Shown one piece after another: positions 32,724-41,101 of a stretch of 64,000 nucleotides of DNA. The notes beneath the pieces are model-generated. The model had not been told where the DNA came from. It did not search any database and saw only the letters and a program-made list of their open reading frames with translations. Each line of letters opens with the position of its first letter. Within the stretch, counting starts at the first letter, position 1. The stretch spans positions 186,001 to 250,000 of the forward strand of contig NZ_LMOZ01000001.1 in the NCBI RefSeq assembly GCF_001423695.1. Direction: 5' to 3'. A program made the position numbers and the translations under genes. Source of the stretch: Leifsonia sp. Leaf336 (GTDB taxonomy: Bacteria > Actinomycetota > Actinomycetes > Actinomycetales > Microbacteriaceae).

Positions 32724-33725
32724 TCACTTGGTGATGACGGTGATCGGCGTCGTCAGCTGGGTGCCCTTGGCGGTCGGGTCCGCGGCGAGCGTGTGCAGCT
32801 GCTTGAGGTTCTGCATGAGGTCGGCCTGGAAGTCGAAAGCGAGGTCGGCGTAGAGCTTGCCGTCCTTGACGGCCTGCTGAGCCTCCGTGCCGCCGCCCGC
32901 GCCGACGATGCAGGTCTTGGCCGGGTCCTTGCCCGCCTGCGTGAACGCCGCCAGGCCGCCGAGACTCGACTCGTCGTCGGTGCCGACGACCGTGTTGGCG
33001 CCCGGCGCCCCCTGCAGCGCGCTGGAGATGATCTGCTGCGACTTCAGCCGGTCGGCTGCGTCCTGCTGGTTGACGATCTTCGTGCCGGGCGACTTCTCGG
33101 TCAGCGTCTTCTTGAACTGTTCGTTGATCGCGGTCGTGCTCTGGGCGCCGGCCGGGCTCTGCAGGAAGATCACCTGACCCTTGCCGTCCAGGCGCTTGTC
33201 GATGCACTCGGCCGTCAGGCTGCCGAGCTTGGTCCCGTAGTCGGCGTTGTCCACGTTGGTGAAGGTGATCCCCGGCTGCTTGCCGCTGAAGCCGTAGTCG
33301 GAGGGGATGCCGGAGGCGATGACGACAATGCCCTTGCCTGTGGCCTGCGACAGTACGGGGGCGATGGTCTTGGCCGCCTGCGGGATGACCCAGATGGCGT
33401 CGACCTGGCCGAGCTGCACCCACTGCTGCAGCTGCTGCAGCTGAGTCGACGGGTCGCCCTTCGGGTCCGCCGTGACGACCTTGTCGCCCTGTGCGGTGGC
33501 TGCTGCGGTGAGGCCGTCGGCGAGGCCCTTGAGAGCGGGCACCTGGAGGGTGAACGGCGAGAAGCCGATGCGGAGTGCCTTGCTGGTCGATCCGCCCTTC
33601 GTGGCGGGGTCCGCCGGCGATCCCGCGCTGCAGCCGGCGAGGCCGAGCCCGACGGTCACGGCGAGGGCGGCCGCGGCCAGCAGGGACCGCCGCAGCCCGC
33701 GGCGGGAGTTGGCTGTGTTCATCAT
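32724..33725 (-). CDS. Sugar ABC transporter substrate-binding lipoprotein (RbsB-like)
   Basis: 333 residues. Lipoprotein signal with lipobox LAGC (Cys32). The type-I periplasmic-binding fold starts LRIGFSPFTLQVPALKGLAD and has the typical VVGTDDESSLGGLAAFTQAG. Ligand is probably a monosaccharide; in context L-rhamnose or a related deoxy-sugar is a hypothesis only. First gene of the operon, 74 bp downstream of the GAAAGTAACTTTT dyad. Confidence 0.92.
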   Translation of the reverse strand: MMNTANSRRGLRRSLLAAAALAVTVGLGLAGCSAGSPADPATKGGSTSKALRIGFSPFTLQVPALKGLADGLTAAATAQGDKVVTADPKGDPSTQLQQLQQWVQLGQVDAIWVIPQAAKTIAPVLSQATGKGIVVIASGIPSDYGFSGKQPGITFTNVDNADYGTKLGSLTAECIDKRLDGKGQVIFLQSPAGAQSTTAINEQFKKTLTEKSPGTKIVNQQDAADRLKSQQIISSALQGAPGANTVVGTDDESSLGGLAAFTQAGKDPAKTCIVGAGGGTEAQQAVKDGKLYADLAFDFQADLMQNLKQLHTLAADPTAKGTQLTTPITVITK

Positions 33726-33798
33726 GCGTGCACCTTTGCGTCGCGATCGGCACGGCTGCCGATACTTGAGTCGGTTCTAGCACGGTCCGAACGAAAAT

Positions 33799-33811
33799 GA
33801 AAGTAACTTTT
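33799..33811. promoter_or_regulatory. Putative IclR-type operator (site 1)
   Basis: GAAAGTAACTTTT, a near-perfect copy of the dyad GAAAGTNACTTTC, lies between the divergent transporter operon and the quercetinase-like gene. A second smaller dyad GAACGAAAGTTC follows at 33815-33826. The perfect version of the motif occurs at 37665-37677. Confidence 0.5.
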
Positions 33812-33925
33812 GCGGAACGAAAGTTCATGAGGTCAGGCCTATCGCGCGGTAGGCAAGACGTACTGGCTTTCCCGTCGCCGTGCGCTCAGGCTGCTGAGGA
33901 CGCGACTCAACGAGGAGGTTGACCC

Positions 33926-34483
33926 ATGTCACTGGACGAGACCACGAGACCAGGCCCCCATCCCCACGCCGGCATTCTTCCCGGCGCCCCGAACCCGTTC
34001 TTCCTCGACAAGGGGGAGGGCGAGAAGAGCGTCGTGTTCGACACGCTGTTCACGGTCCTGCTCACGGGCGACGAGACCGAAGGCCAGTACGACGTCTTCA
34101 CGACCGAGGGGAACGCCGGCGACATCATCCCGGCCCACATCCACCCGTACACCCACGAGATCTTCTTCGTCATCGACGGAGCCGTGCATCTGTGGATGGA
34201 CGACGAGAAGGGCTTCAAGGACGACCGGGTGCTGCAGGCGGGAGCCTTCGGCTACGTGCCCAAGGGCACCATCCACGCGTTCCGCATCGAGTCGACCGCA
34301 CGGGTGCTGGGCGTGAGCACGGGAGGCTTCGCACGCTTCTTCCACGCGATGGGAACCCCCACGACGAAGCCGGGCATCCCGCAGCCGTCGGAGTTCTACG
34401 CGCCGTCGTTCGACCAGATGCGCGCGGCCGGCGAGCTCTACGGCACGGTGTTCCGGCCGGACTACAACTTCCTCGACGACTGA
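33926..34483 (+). CDS. Quercetin 2,3-dioxygenase-like monocupin
   Basis: 185 residues, one cupin domain. Motif 1 reads PAHIHPYTHEIFFVIDG with ligands His71, His73 and Glu78; motif 2 reads GYVPKGTIHAFRIE with His117. Both length and ligand spacing are close to the monocupin quercetinase QueD of Streptomyces, and the C-terminal segment EFYAPSFDQMRAAGELYGT fits that group. Such enzymes cleave the flavonol C ring, releasing CO and a depside. It starts an operon with the esterase 4 bp downstream and is divergent from the sugar transporter. The substrate is not proven. Confidence 0.78.
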   Translation: MSLDETTRPGPHPHAGILPGAPNPFFLDKGEGEKSVVFDTLFTVLLTGDETEGQYDVFTTEGNAGDIIPAHIHPYTHEIFFVIDGAVHLWMDDEKGFKDDRVLQAGAFGYVPKGTIHAFRIESTARVLGVSTGGFARFFHAMGTPTTKPGIPQPSEFYAPSFDQMRAAGELYGTVFRPDYNFLDD

Positions 34484-34487
34484 GCCC

Positions 34488-35297
34488 GTGACCGCGGAGA
34501 ATGTCGTCGAGCGCGTGAGCGCGCACGTCTTCGCCGAGCCGGCGGGATCCGGGCCGCTGCGGCTCGACCTCCACCTGCCGACCGCGCACGACCCGCTCGG
34601 CTCGCTACCGCCGCTGGTCGTCTTCGTGCACGGAGGCGGCTGGCGCGCCGGCGACCGCGGGACCTTCGTGCCGACCATGCACGGCGAGCCGAGCCCCTTC
34701 GCCCGAATCGCGGCGGCCGGCATGGCCGTCGCGTCCGTCGACTATCGGCTGAGCGGCGACGCGGTCTTCCCCGCGCAGGTGGACGACGTGCGCGCGGCGC
34801 TGGCCTGGCTGCGCGCGCATGCCGGCGACCTCGGTGTCGACGGCTCCCGCGTCGTGCTCTGGGGCGAGTCCGCCGGGGCGACCCTTGCGGCGCTCGTCGC
34901 GCTCGAGCCCGACTCCGGAGTCAGCGGCCTCGTCGACTGGTACGGCCCTGCCGACCTGGAGGCGCTCGCCGCCGCCCTCGGCCAGTCGGCCGACCCCGCA
35001 ACGCGCGAGGCCGGCTGGCTGGGGCACCCCATCTCGGCCGACCCGGCCCGGGCGCGCGCCGCGAGCCCTCGCCACCAGGTGCGACCAGGCGCTCCGCCGA
35101 CCCTCATCGCGCACGGGCTCGCCGATGAGGCGGTGCCGCACTCGCAGAGCGAGCTGTTCGCGGCGACGCTGACCGGGGTGGGCGCGCCTGTGGAGCTGAC
35201 CCTGGTCCCCGCCGCGGGGCACCTCTGGCAGGGCGACGTCGATCGCGACTCGCTGCTGGAGGCGGCGATCGCCTTCTGCGTGCGTGTGCTGCGGTGA
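34488..35297 (+). CDS. Alpha/beta hydrolase (esterase)
   Basis: 269 residues from GTG 34488. Contains VVFVHGGGWRAGD (oxyanion HGGGW), the nucleophile elbow LWGESAGATL and the catalytic His in PAAGHLWQGD. The HGGGW/GESAG pair places it with hormone-sensitive-lipase/BD-FAE-like esterases. It follows the monocupin by 4 bp, so hydrolysis of the depside made by quercetinase is an attractive but untested role. Confidence 0.88.
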   Translation: MTAENVVERVSAHVFAEPAGSGPLRLDLHLPTAHDPLGSLPPLVVFVHGGGWRAGDRGTFVPTMHGEPSPFARIAAAGMAVASVDYRLSGDAVFPAQVDDVRAALAWLRAHAGDLGVDGSRVVLWGESAGATLAALVALEPDSGVSGLVDWYGPADLEALAAALGQSADPATREAGWLGHPISADPARARAASPRHQVRPGAPPTLIAHGLADEAVPHSQSELFAATLTGVGAPVELTLVPAAGHLWQGDVDRDSLLEAAIAFCVRVLR

Positions 35298-35309
35298 GCC
35301 GCCGGCTCA
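35295..35309. terminator. Palindrome containing both stop codons of convergent genes
   Basis: TGAGCCGCCGGCTCA is a perfect dyad with 6-bp arms. Its first three bases are the esterase stop and its last three are the IclR stop on the other strand. It may be a minimal hairpin between the convergent genes. Confidence 0.35.
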
Positions 35310-36083
35310 GGCGGAACGGAGGCGGAGGGAGATGTCCGCGGCCGTCGCACGGGCGCTATCGAGCAGAGGCCCGCGCAGGGAGGCCAGGTCGTGACGGGTG
35401 GTGTTGACCGCGATGTTGATCGCTGCGGCCGGGCGGGCGTCCCTGCCGAACACGGGGACGGAGACCGAGCGGAGGCCCGGAGCGACCTCCTCGTCCTGCA
35501 GCGCGTAACCCTGCTGGCGAACGGTCGCCAGCCGGGACTCCAGCTCGCCGACGGAGTGCGCGGCGTTGGGGCCTGCGGCCGCGAAGTCGGCGTCGGCATA
35601 GAGGTCGCGCAGCTCCGCGGTGTCGAGGTACGAGAGCAGCAGCTTGCCCATGGAGGTGAAGGCGGCGGGCAGCGTCGAGCCGACCTGGATGTTCGCCGTC
35701 ACGAGGTCGGTGTTGCGGATGCGCGCCAGGTAGAGAACCTGGTCGCGCAGCAGCACGCCCAGGTTGACCGTCTCGCCGGTGGCCTCGGCCAGCTGGCGCA
35801 GGGGCTGCTCGCTCAGCTGCACGAGGCTGGAGCCGCGGAGCGCGGCGGAGCCGAGCGTGAGCACCGCGACGCCCGGCTGGATGGTGCCGTCGGCCAGGCG
35901 CTCCAGGTAGCCGCTCTCTTCGAGGGTCGCCACGACGCGGAACGCGGTGGGCATCGGGATGCCGGTGCGGTCGCAGATGTCGCGGAGCTTGAGCGACGTC
36001 GTCGTCTCGTCGAAGAGGCTGAGCACGTCGAGACCCTTGGCGAGAGCCTCGATGCGGTAGCGGTTGCCGTCAGGGGCTTTCAT
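35307..36083 (-). CDS. IclR family transcriptional regulator
   Basis: 258 residues. The N-terminal winged HTH reads LRDICDRTGIPMPTAFRVVA, preceded by the typical LAKGLDVLSLFDE. The GAF-like effector domain has NLGVLLRDQVLYLARI and the C-terminal AAINIAVNTTRHD. It sits in the middle of the catabolic island and is the best candidate to bind the GAAAGTNACTTTC dyads at 33799, 36740 and 37665. A TTTCATGGAGTGAAA dyad at its own start (36078-36092) could allow autoregulation. Confidence 0.9.
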   Translation of the reverse strand: MKAPDGNRYRIEALAKGLDVLSLFDETTTSLKLRDICDRTGIPMPTAFRVVATLEESGYLERLADGTIQPGVAVLTLGSAALRGSSLVQLSEQPLRQLAEATGETVNLGVLLRDQVLYLARIRNTDLVTANIQVGSTLPAAFTSMGKLLLSYLDTAELRDLYADADFAAAGPNAAHSVGELESRLATVRQQGYALQDEEVAPGLRSVSVPVFGRDARPAAAINIAVNTTRHDLASLRGPLLDSARATAADISLRLRSA

Positions 36084-36134
36084 GGAGTGAAACCGTATCT
36101 CAGTGCGTTGGGGAGCGCAAGGCCGCGTCAGGCC

Positions 36135-36707
36135 TCACTCCCCGCCCCCGTGCCTGTCCACGCCGAAGACGCGGAGCTGCAGCGCGAGCAACCCGTAGTA
36201 CCCGACGAGGGTGCTGACCTCGAAGACCCCGTCGGCTCCGATCGCCGCCTCGGCCTCCGCCCAGCCGGCGTCGTCGAGGTCACCCGCGAGCAGAGCGGCC
36301 GTCACGCGGGCGACCACGCCCTCGTCCCCGCTGAAGGCGCCGACGCGACCCGCGTGCAGCGCCTCCAACTCGGGGTCGGTGAGGCCGACCGCACGGCCCA
36401 CCGCGCTGTGCGCCTCCCACTCGAACGCGCTGTCCCAGTGCCGGGCGACGAGGAGGATCGCCAGCTCCCTGGCGCGGTCGGGGAGCGCACCGCGGTAGCG
36501 GAGGGCCGAACCGAGACTCTGCACGGCGTCGCCGAGCGGCGGCGCGAGGAGGAACGCGTTGAACGGTCCGCGCAGCGCTCCGTCGGCGTCGCGGAGGGGG
36601 AAGTGCTGAGGTCCGGCCGCGCGGGGTCCGCCCGCGATCGCGTCGTAGAGCCGGGCCTGCTCGGCGTCGAGCTCGTCGGGACGGAGCCGGGGGATGCGGG
36701 ACGTCAT
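36135..36707 (-). CDS. Carboxymuconolactone decarboxylase (CMD)-like protein
   Basis: 190 residues from the ATG at 36707; a TTG at 36719 would add four. The all-helical CMD fold shows RARELAILLVARHWDSAFEWEAHSAVGRAVGL. The AhpD Cys-x-x-Cys is absent, so it is not a peroxidase-type member. In the family these proteins decarboxylate or isomerise lactones in aromatic catabolism. It is divergent from the esterase at 36758. Confidence 0.85.
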   Translation of the reverse strand: MTSRIPRLRPDELDAEQARLYDAIAGGPRAAGPQHFPLRDADGALRGPFNAFLLAPPLGDAVQSLGSALRYRGALPDRARELAILLVARHWDSAFEWEAHSAVGRAVGLTDPELEALHAGRVGAFSGDEGVVARVTAALLAGDLDDAGWAEAEAAIGADGVFEVSTLVGYYGLLALQLRVFGVDRHGGGE

Positions 36708-36739
36708 CGATCGATCCAATCAACAGTCACCATCAATAT

Positions 36740-36752
36740 GAAAGAGATTTTC
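36740..36752. promoter_or_regulatory. Putative IclR-type operator (site 2)
   Basis: GAAAGAGATTTTC, a two-mismatch version of GAAAGTNACTTTC, lies in the 50-bp gap between the divergent CMD-like and esterase genes, 5 bp before the esterase ATG. A TATGAA (36737-36742) overlapping it could be the esterase -10. Confidence 0.35.
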
Positions 36753-36757
36753 ACACA

Positions 36758-37630
36758 ATGAATGACGACATCGTACTCGACGCTGCAGGATTCACGTTCG
36801 GAGCCCGGATCTACCGCGCCGAGGAGCCCTCGGGCGCGGCGCTGGTGTGGCTGCACGGCGGCGCCTTCATGTTCGGCGACCTCGACATGCCGGAGGCGGA
36901 CGCCGTGGCCCGCGCGCTCGCCGCCGGCGGGGTGAGCGTGGTGTCCGTCGACTACACGCTCGCACCGCAGGAGGGTGCCGCCGGACTGCCGGAGCCGGAC
37001 GGAGTCGACGGCATGCCGTCCCCGGAGGAGCTCTTCCTCATGCGTCCGGGCCCGCGTGCCGCCTTCCCGGTGGCGTCGCTGCAGACGGTCGCCGCGTTCG
37101 ACTGGGCTGTGGCGCACGCCTCCGAGCTGGGCGCCGCGGTCGACCGCGTCGCCCTCGGCGGGGCGAGCGCCGGCGGCAACCTGGCCGCGGGGGCGGCGGT
37201 CCGGCTGCGCGACCGGGCGGGCGCGGCGCCGAGTGCGCTCCTGCTGGCCTACCCCGTGCTGCACGCCGAGCTGCCCGCGGCCGACGCGTCGCTGCTCGCG
37301 GCCCTGGAGGGTGTGCCTGTTGCGCTGACCTTTCCACCCGAGGCGGTGGCGGCCATCACGGCCAACTACCTGGGCGGCGCCGACCCTGGCGACCCCTACG
37401 CCTTCCCGGCGGGAGCCGCGCTCGACGGCCTGCCGCCCACGCTGCTGCTGACGGCCGAGCGCGACCGGCTGCGCGCGTCGGCGGAGGCGTTCGCCTGCGC
37501 GCTGATCGCCGCAGGAGTCGACACCGAGGTGTGCAGGGCTCCCGGGGCCCTGCACGGCTTCCTGAACGAGCCCGGCCATCCGGCGGCGCTGTCGGCCGTC
37601 GCGCGGATGCTCCGCGCCGTCGGGGTTTGA
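36758..37630 (+). CDS. Alpha/beta hydrolase (hormone-sensitive lipase-like esterase)
   Basis: 290 residues. HGGAF at 33-37, nucleophile Ser137 in GGASAGGN, and a C-terminal GALHGFLNEPG with the catalytic His: the arrangement of family IV bacterial esterases. No signal peptide. Lies in the island next to the CMD-like and SDR genes; hydrolysis of an ester or lactone intermediate is plausible. Confidence 0.9.
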   Translation: MNDDIVLDAAGFTFGARIYRAEEPSGAALVWLHGGAFMFGDLDMPEADAVARALAAGGVSVVSVDYTLAPQEGAAGLPEPDGVDGMPSPEELFLMRPGPRAAFPVASLQTVAAFDWAVAHASELGAAVDRVALGGASAGGNLAAGAAVRLRDRAGAAPSALLLAYPVLHAELPAADASLLAALEGVPVALTFPPEAVAAITANYLGGADPGDPYAFPAGAALDGLPPTLLLTAERDRLRASAEAFACALIAAGVDTEVCRAPGALHGFLNEPGHPAALSAVARMLRAVGV

Positions 37631-37664
37631 CACCAGGGTGAAGCGGAGCGTAAATTCATCCGAC

Positions 37665-37677
37665 GAAAGTGACTTTC
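37665..37677. promoter_or_regulatory. Putative IclR-type operator (site 3, perfect)
   Basis: GAAAGTGACTTTC is a perfect 13-bp dyad 39 bp before the SDR start. It is the best copy of the motif and lies at the head of the seven-gene stretch SDR-SDR-FAH-FAH-GH1-GH78. Confidence 0.55.
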
Positions 37678-37716
37678 ATATGATGAAGTCCAACACGACG
37701 AAGTGAGGTGGCCTCG

Positions 37717-38514
37717 GTGACGATCCAGACCAGTGCCCAGGAGGCGCCGACGCGCACGCCCGATTGGCTCGGCCTCGACGGGGCCCGCGTCGTCATCGCC
37801 GGCGCCGGGGGTATCGGAACGACCTGCGCCCTCCGGTTCCTCGACGCCGGGGCCCACGTGCTCGTCGTCGATCGCGATGAGCGCCGCCTCCACGAGCTCG
37901 ACGCCGACCCGTCTTTCGGAGGGCGAGGCGGCCGCACGCTCGTTGCCGACCTCACGGCACATGGCGCGGCGGTGACGGTGGTGGATCACGCGATCGACAC
38001 CCTCGGCGGTCTCGACGTCGTCCTCCACAGCGTCGGCATCAACGACCGCCGACCCCTGCTCGACTTCACCGAGGACGAGTGGCAGCGCATCATCGACGTG
38101 AACCTCACCACACTGTTCGCGCTGGGCCAGGCCGCCGGCCGCCGGATGACCGAGCAGGGGCACGGCCGCATCGTGGCGCTCTCCAGCGTCTCCGGCCTGC
38201 TCGCGCACGAGAACCACGGGCCCTACGCGGCCTCCAAGGGCGGCATCAACCAGCTCATCCGGGTGATGGCCCGGGAGTGGGCGAAAGACGGCGTGACCGT
38301 CAACGCCGTCGCGCCCGGCTACGTCGAGACGCCGCTGACCAGCGGCCACCTCGCCGAGCACGGCAACCGCGAGAAGCTCGAGGGCCAGGTGCCCGCCGGG
38401 CGCCTCGGCACCCCGGACGAGATCGCCGGGCCCGTGCTCTTCCTCGCCTCACGTCAGGCCGGCTTCATCACCGGGCACGTGCTGTACATCGACGGCGGCC
38501 GCACGCTCGTCTGA
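37717..38514 (+). CDS. SDR family oxidoreductase (sugar dehydrogenase-like)
   Basis: 265 residues from GTG 37717, which has GAGG 8 nt upstream; the GTG at 37708 is an alternative. Cofactor loop VVIAGAGGIGTTCA (Gly pattern slightly altered from TGxxxGIG), SVGINDRR for the NNAG region, Ser in ALSSVSGLL, and YAASK as the catalytic Tyr-x-x-x-Lys. Ends with the SDR-typical HVLYIDGGRTLV. Likely oxidises a sugar or sugar acid in the island. Confidence 0.88.
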   Translation: MTIQTSAQEAPTRTPDWLGLDGARVVIAGAGGIGTTCALRFLDAGAHVLVVDRDERRLHELDADPSFGGRGGRTLVADLTAHGAAVTVVDHAIDTLGGLDVVLHSVGINDRRPLLDFTEDEWQRIIDVNLTTLFALGQAAGRRMTEQGHGRIVALSSVSGLLAHENHGPYAASKGGINQLIRVMAREWAKDGVTVNAVAPGYVETPLTSGHLAEHGNREKLEGQVPAGRLGTPDEIAGPVLFLASRQAGFITGHVLYIDGGRTLV

Positions 38515-38560
38515 CCCCGGTCGGACCTCCGTGCCACCCGCTCGAACGAAAGGACAACGA

Positions 38561-39346
38561 ATGAACGCACCGCAGATCTTCCCCCGCTTCGCCGGGCAGA
38601 CGGTGCTCGTCACCGGCGCCGGAACCGGCTTCGGCGCCGAGATCGCCGTGCGCGCCGCCCAGGAGGGCGCCCGCGTCGGCGTGCACTACAACCGGTCGGA
38701 GGCCGGCGCCCGTCGCACGGCGGAGCGCATCGCGGCGCTCGGCGGCGAGGCGTTCGTCGTCCAGGCCGACATCTCCGACTGGGAGGAGGTCAAGCGGCTG
38801 CGCGACGAGGTGTTCGCGACCGCAGGGGTGCTCGACGTGCTCGTGAACAATGTCGGCGACGTCGCGACCGACCTGATGTCGTGGCGCGACCTCACTCCCG
38901 AGACGCTCGACCGCGTCGTCGACGTGGATGTGAAGGGCACGCTCACGATGGTGCACGAGTTCGGCGGGCGGATGGTCGAGCAGGGCCACGGGGCCATCGT
39001 CAACATCGGTTCGACCGTCATCGTTCGCGGCAGCGCCCGGGCCCCGGTGTACGCGGCCGGCAAGTACGCACTCCTCGGCATCACCAAGTCGTACGCCGCC
39101 GCGCTCGCGCCGGCCGTGCGGGTGAACATCTTCGCGCCGGGCTTCATGGAGACCGAGGCGACGCTGGCCCGCCCCGACTGGCAGGGCGGCCGCCGCGAGA
39201 AGCTCATCGCGCAGACCCCGCTCGGCACCATCCCGGCTCCGGAGGTCGTGGCCGGCACCGCGCTCTTCCTCGCCAGCGACGACGCCTCGCACATCACCGG
39301 CGCGTACATGCTCGCCGACGGCGGCTTCAACATGGTCGGCGCGTGA
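38561..39346 (+). CDS. SDR family oxidoreductase
   Basis: 261 residues; the ATG at 38561 has AAAGGA upstream. TGAGTGFGAEIA is the cofactor loop, NNVG replaces NNAG, Ser in NIGSTVIV, and the catalytic YAAGK. The stretch EGARVGVHYNRSEAGARRTA suggests NADP preference (Arg after the second strand). With the adjacent FAH-fold hydrolases it fits the dehydrogenase that makes a 2,4-diketo-3-deoxy acid (inference). Confidence 0.9.
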   Translation: MNAPQIFPRFAGQTVLVTGAGTGFGAEIAVRAAQEGARVGVHYNRSEAGARRTAERIAALGGEAFVVQADISDWEEVKRLRDEVFATAGVLDVLVNNVGDVATDLMSWRDLTPETLDRVVDVDVKGTLTMVHEFGGRMVEQGHGAIVNIGSTVIVRGSARAPVYAAGKYALLGITKSYAAALAPAVRVNIFAPGFMETEATLARPDWQGGRREKLIAQTPLGTIPAPEVVAGTALFLASDDASHITGAYMLADGGFNMVGA

Positions 39347-39383
39347 GCCGGGCCCTCGCACACCAAGAGATAAGGAACGACAC

Positions 39384-40253
39384 ATGAAGCTCATCACCTT
39401 CGACGAGGGACGCGTCGGGCGGATCGACGGCGACGACGTCGTCGAGCTCGACATCCCCTCCACCAAGGCGTACTTCGAGGCCGAGGGCCGCGTCGGCGAG
39501 ACCGGGGAGGTCGTCCCGCTCGACAGCGTGCGGCTGCGCGCTCCGATCGTGCCGAAGAAGTTCTTCCACACCGCGGGCAACTTCGCCGCGCACCACGAGG
39601 AGCTGCAGAAGGTCAACTGGTCGCACCCGGTGCACAAGGGCATCGTGTTCTTCCAGAACGTCGACGCGATCATCGGGCCGGAGGATCCGATCGTGTACCC
39701 GGAGCACCTCACCTCCGAGCTCGACTACGAGCTGGAGCTCGCCGTGATCCTGGGCAAGCCGGGCAAGTTCTTCAGCCCGGAGGAGGCCTGGGACCACATC
39801 GCCGGCTTCACGGTGTTCAACGACATCACCGCGCGCGACATCCAGCGCCGCGAGATGAAGTCGGGCGTCTTCTCCTTCAGCAAGGGCATCGACACGTTCT
39901 GCCCGATCGGGCCGTGGATCGTCACCAAAGACGAGATCGACGACCCGCAGAAGCTCGCGATGGAGCTGCGCGTCAACGGGGAGGTGCGCCAGCGCGGCAA
40001 CACCGACCAGATGCTGGTCACCCTCCCGCACCTCGTCGCCTACCACTCGCCGCAGATCTTCAGCGCGGGCGACATCATCACCACCGGCACGATCTCCGGC
40101 GTGGCGGCCATCCAGGACAACCCGTTCGACTTCTACCTGCGGCCGGGCGACGTCGTTGAGGCCGAGATCGACGGCGTAGGCACCCTCCGCAACCCGGTCG
40201 TCAGCTGGCAGGACGCCTACGGCGTGCCCGCGCCGGCGAAGGTCGACTGGTGA
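39384..40253 (+). CDS. Fumarylacetoacetate hydrolase family protein
   Basis: 289 residues. The C-terminal FAH catalytic fold has the metal-site signature LDYELELAVILGKPG (Glu pair) and DITARDIQRREM, with TTGTISGVAAI as the late loop in place of the common GTPSGVG. These proteins split 1,3-diketo acids. Probably hydrolyses a 2,4-diketo-3-deoxy sugar acid or an acylpyruvate. Its stop overlaps the start of the next FAH gene by 4 bp. Confidence 0.9.
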   Translation: MKLITFDEGRVGRIDGDDVVELDIPSTKAYFEAEGRVGETGEVVPLDSVRLRAPIVPKKFFHTAGNFAAHHEELQKVNWSHPVHKGIVFFQNVDAIIGPEDPIVYPEHLTSELDYELELAVILGKPGKFFSPEEAWDHIAGFTVFNDITARDIQRREMKSGVFSFSKGIDTFCPIGPWIVTKDEIDDPQKLAMELRVNGEVRQRGNTDQMLVTLPHLVAYHSPQIFSAGDIITTGTISGVAAIQDNPFDFYLRPGDVVEAEIDGVGTLRNPVVSWQDAYGVPAPAKVDW

Positions 40254-41101
40254 AGCTGGCCAACCTCGACGGGCGCGCCGCGATCGTCCACCCCGACGGT
40301 ACGGCGACGGATGTCGCTTCGGCCTCGGAGGGCCGGTTCGGGCCCGACCCGATGGCGGCGTTCGCGGATTGGGAGGCCTTCGGCTCGTGGGCCGCGGCGG
40401 TCGCCGCGCCCGGCGAGCTGGCGATCGAGCCGGCACGGCTCGGACCACCCGTGCCGCGGCCACCCCAAGTCTTCGCGATCGGCGTCAACTACCGCGAGCA
40501 CGCCGACGAGGCCGGCTATCCGCCGGACAGCCTGCCGGTGACCTTCACCAAGTTCCCGAGCAGCCTCACCGGCGCGGACGCGACCGTCGAACTGCCGGAC
40601 GGGAACGTCGACTGGGAGGTCGAGCTCGTCGTGGCCATCGGTGTCGGCGGTCACCGCATCCCGCACGACGAGGCGTGGGCGCACGTCGCCGGCATGACGG
40701 TCGGCCAGGATCTCTCGGAGCGCGTCGCCCAACTCGAGGGCGCCCGTCCGCAGTTCTCGCTGGCGAAGTCGCATCCCGGATTCTCGCCGACCGGGCCGTG
40801 GCTGGTCACGCCCGACGAGCTCGCGGATCCGGGCGACCTCGCGATCGGGTGCGCCCTCGACGGTGAGACGCTGCAGGATTCCCGGACCTCCCGGATGATC
40901 TACGACATCCCGGAGCTCATCGCCCGGCTCTCCGCCGTCGTGACCCTGCTCCCCGGTGACGTGATCTTCACCGGGACCCCGTCGGGGATCGGCAACGCCC
41001 GCACTCCCAAGCGCTTCCTGCGTGCGGGGGAGACCCTGGTGTCCACCATCGAGGGCATCGGCACCATCCGCACACGATTCACGGAACGGACAGACGCATG
41101 A
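40250..41101 (+). CDS. Fumarylacetoacetate hydrolase family protein
   Basis: 283 residues from GTG 40250 (GTGA overlap with the preceding gene). Signature VDWEVELVVAIGVGGHRI with metal-binding Glu, HVAGMTVGQDLSER, and the canonical FTGTPSGIGNAR. Closer to the standard 2-keto-4-pentenoate/acylpyruvate hydrolase branch than its neighbour. Two paralogous FAH proteins side by side suggest consecutive or alternative substrates. It overlaps the GH1 start by 4 bp. Confidence 0.9.
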   Translation: MKLANLDGRAAIVHPDGTATDVASASEGRFGPDPMAAFADWEAFGSWAAAVAAPGELAIEPARLGPPVPRPPQVFAIGVNYREHADEAGYPPDSLPVTFTKFPSSLTGADATVELPDGNVDWEVELVVAIGVGGHRIPHDEAWAHVAGMTVGQDLSERVAQLEGARPQFSLAKSHPGFSPTGPWLVTPDELADPGDLAIGCALDGETLQDSRTSRMIYDIPELIARLSAVVTLLPGDVIFTGTPSGIGNARTPKRFLRAGETLVSTIEGIGTIRTRFTERTDA

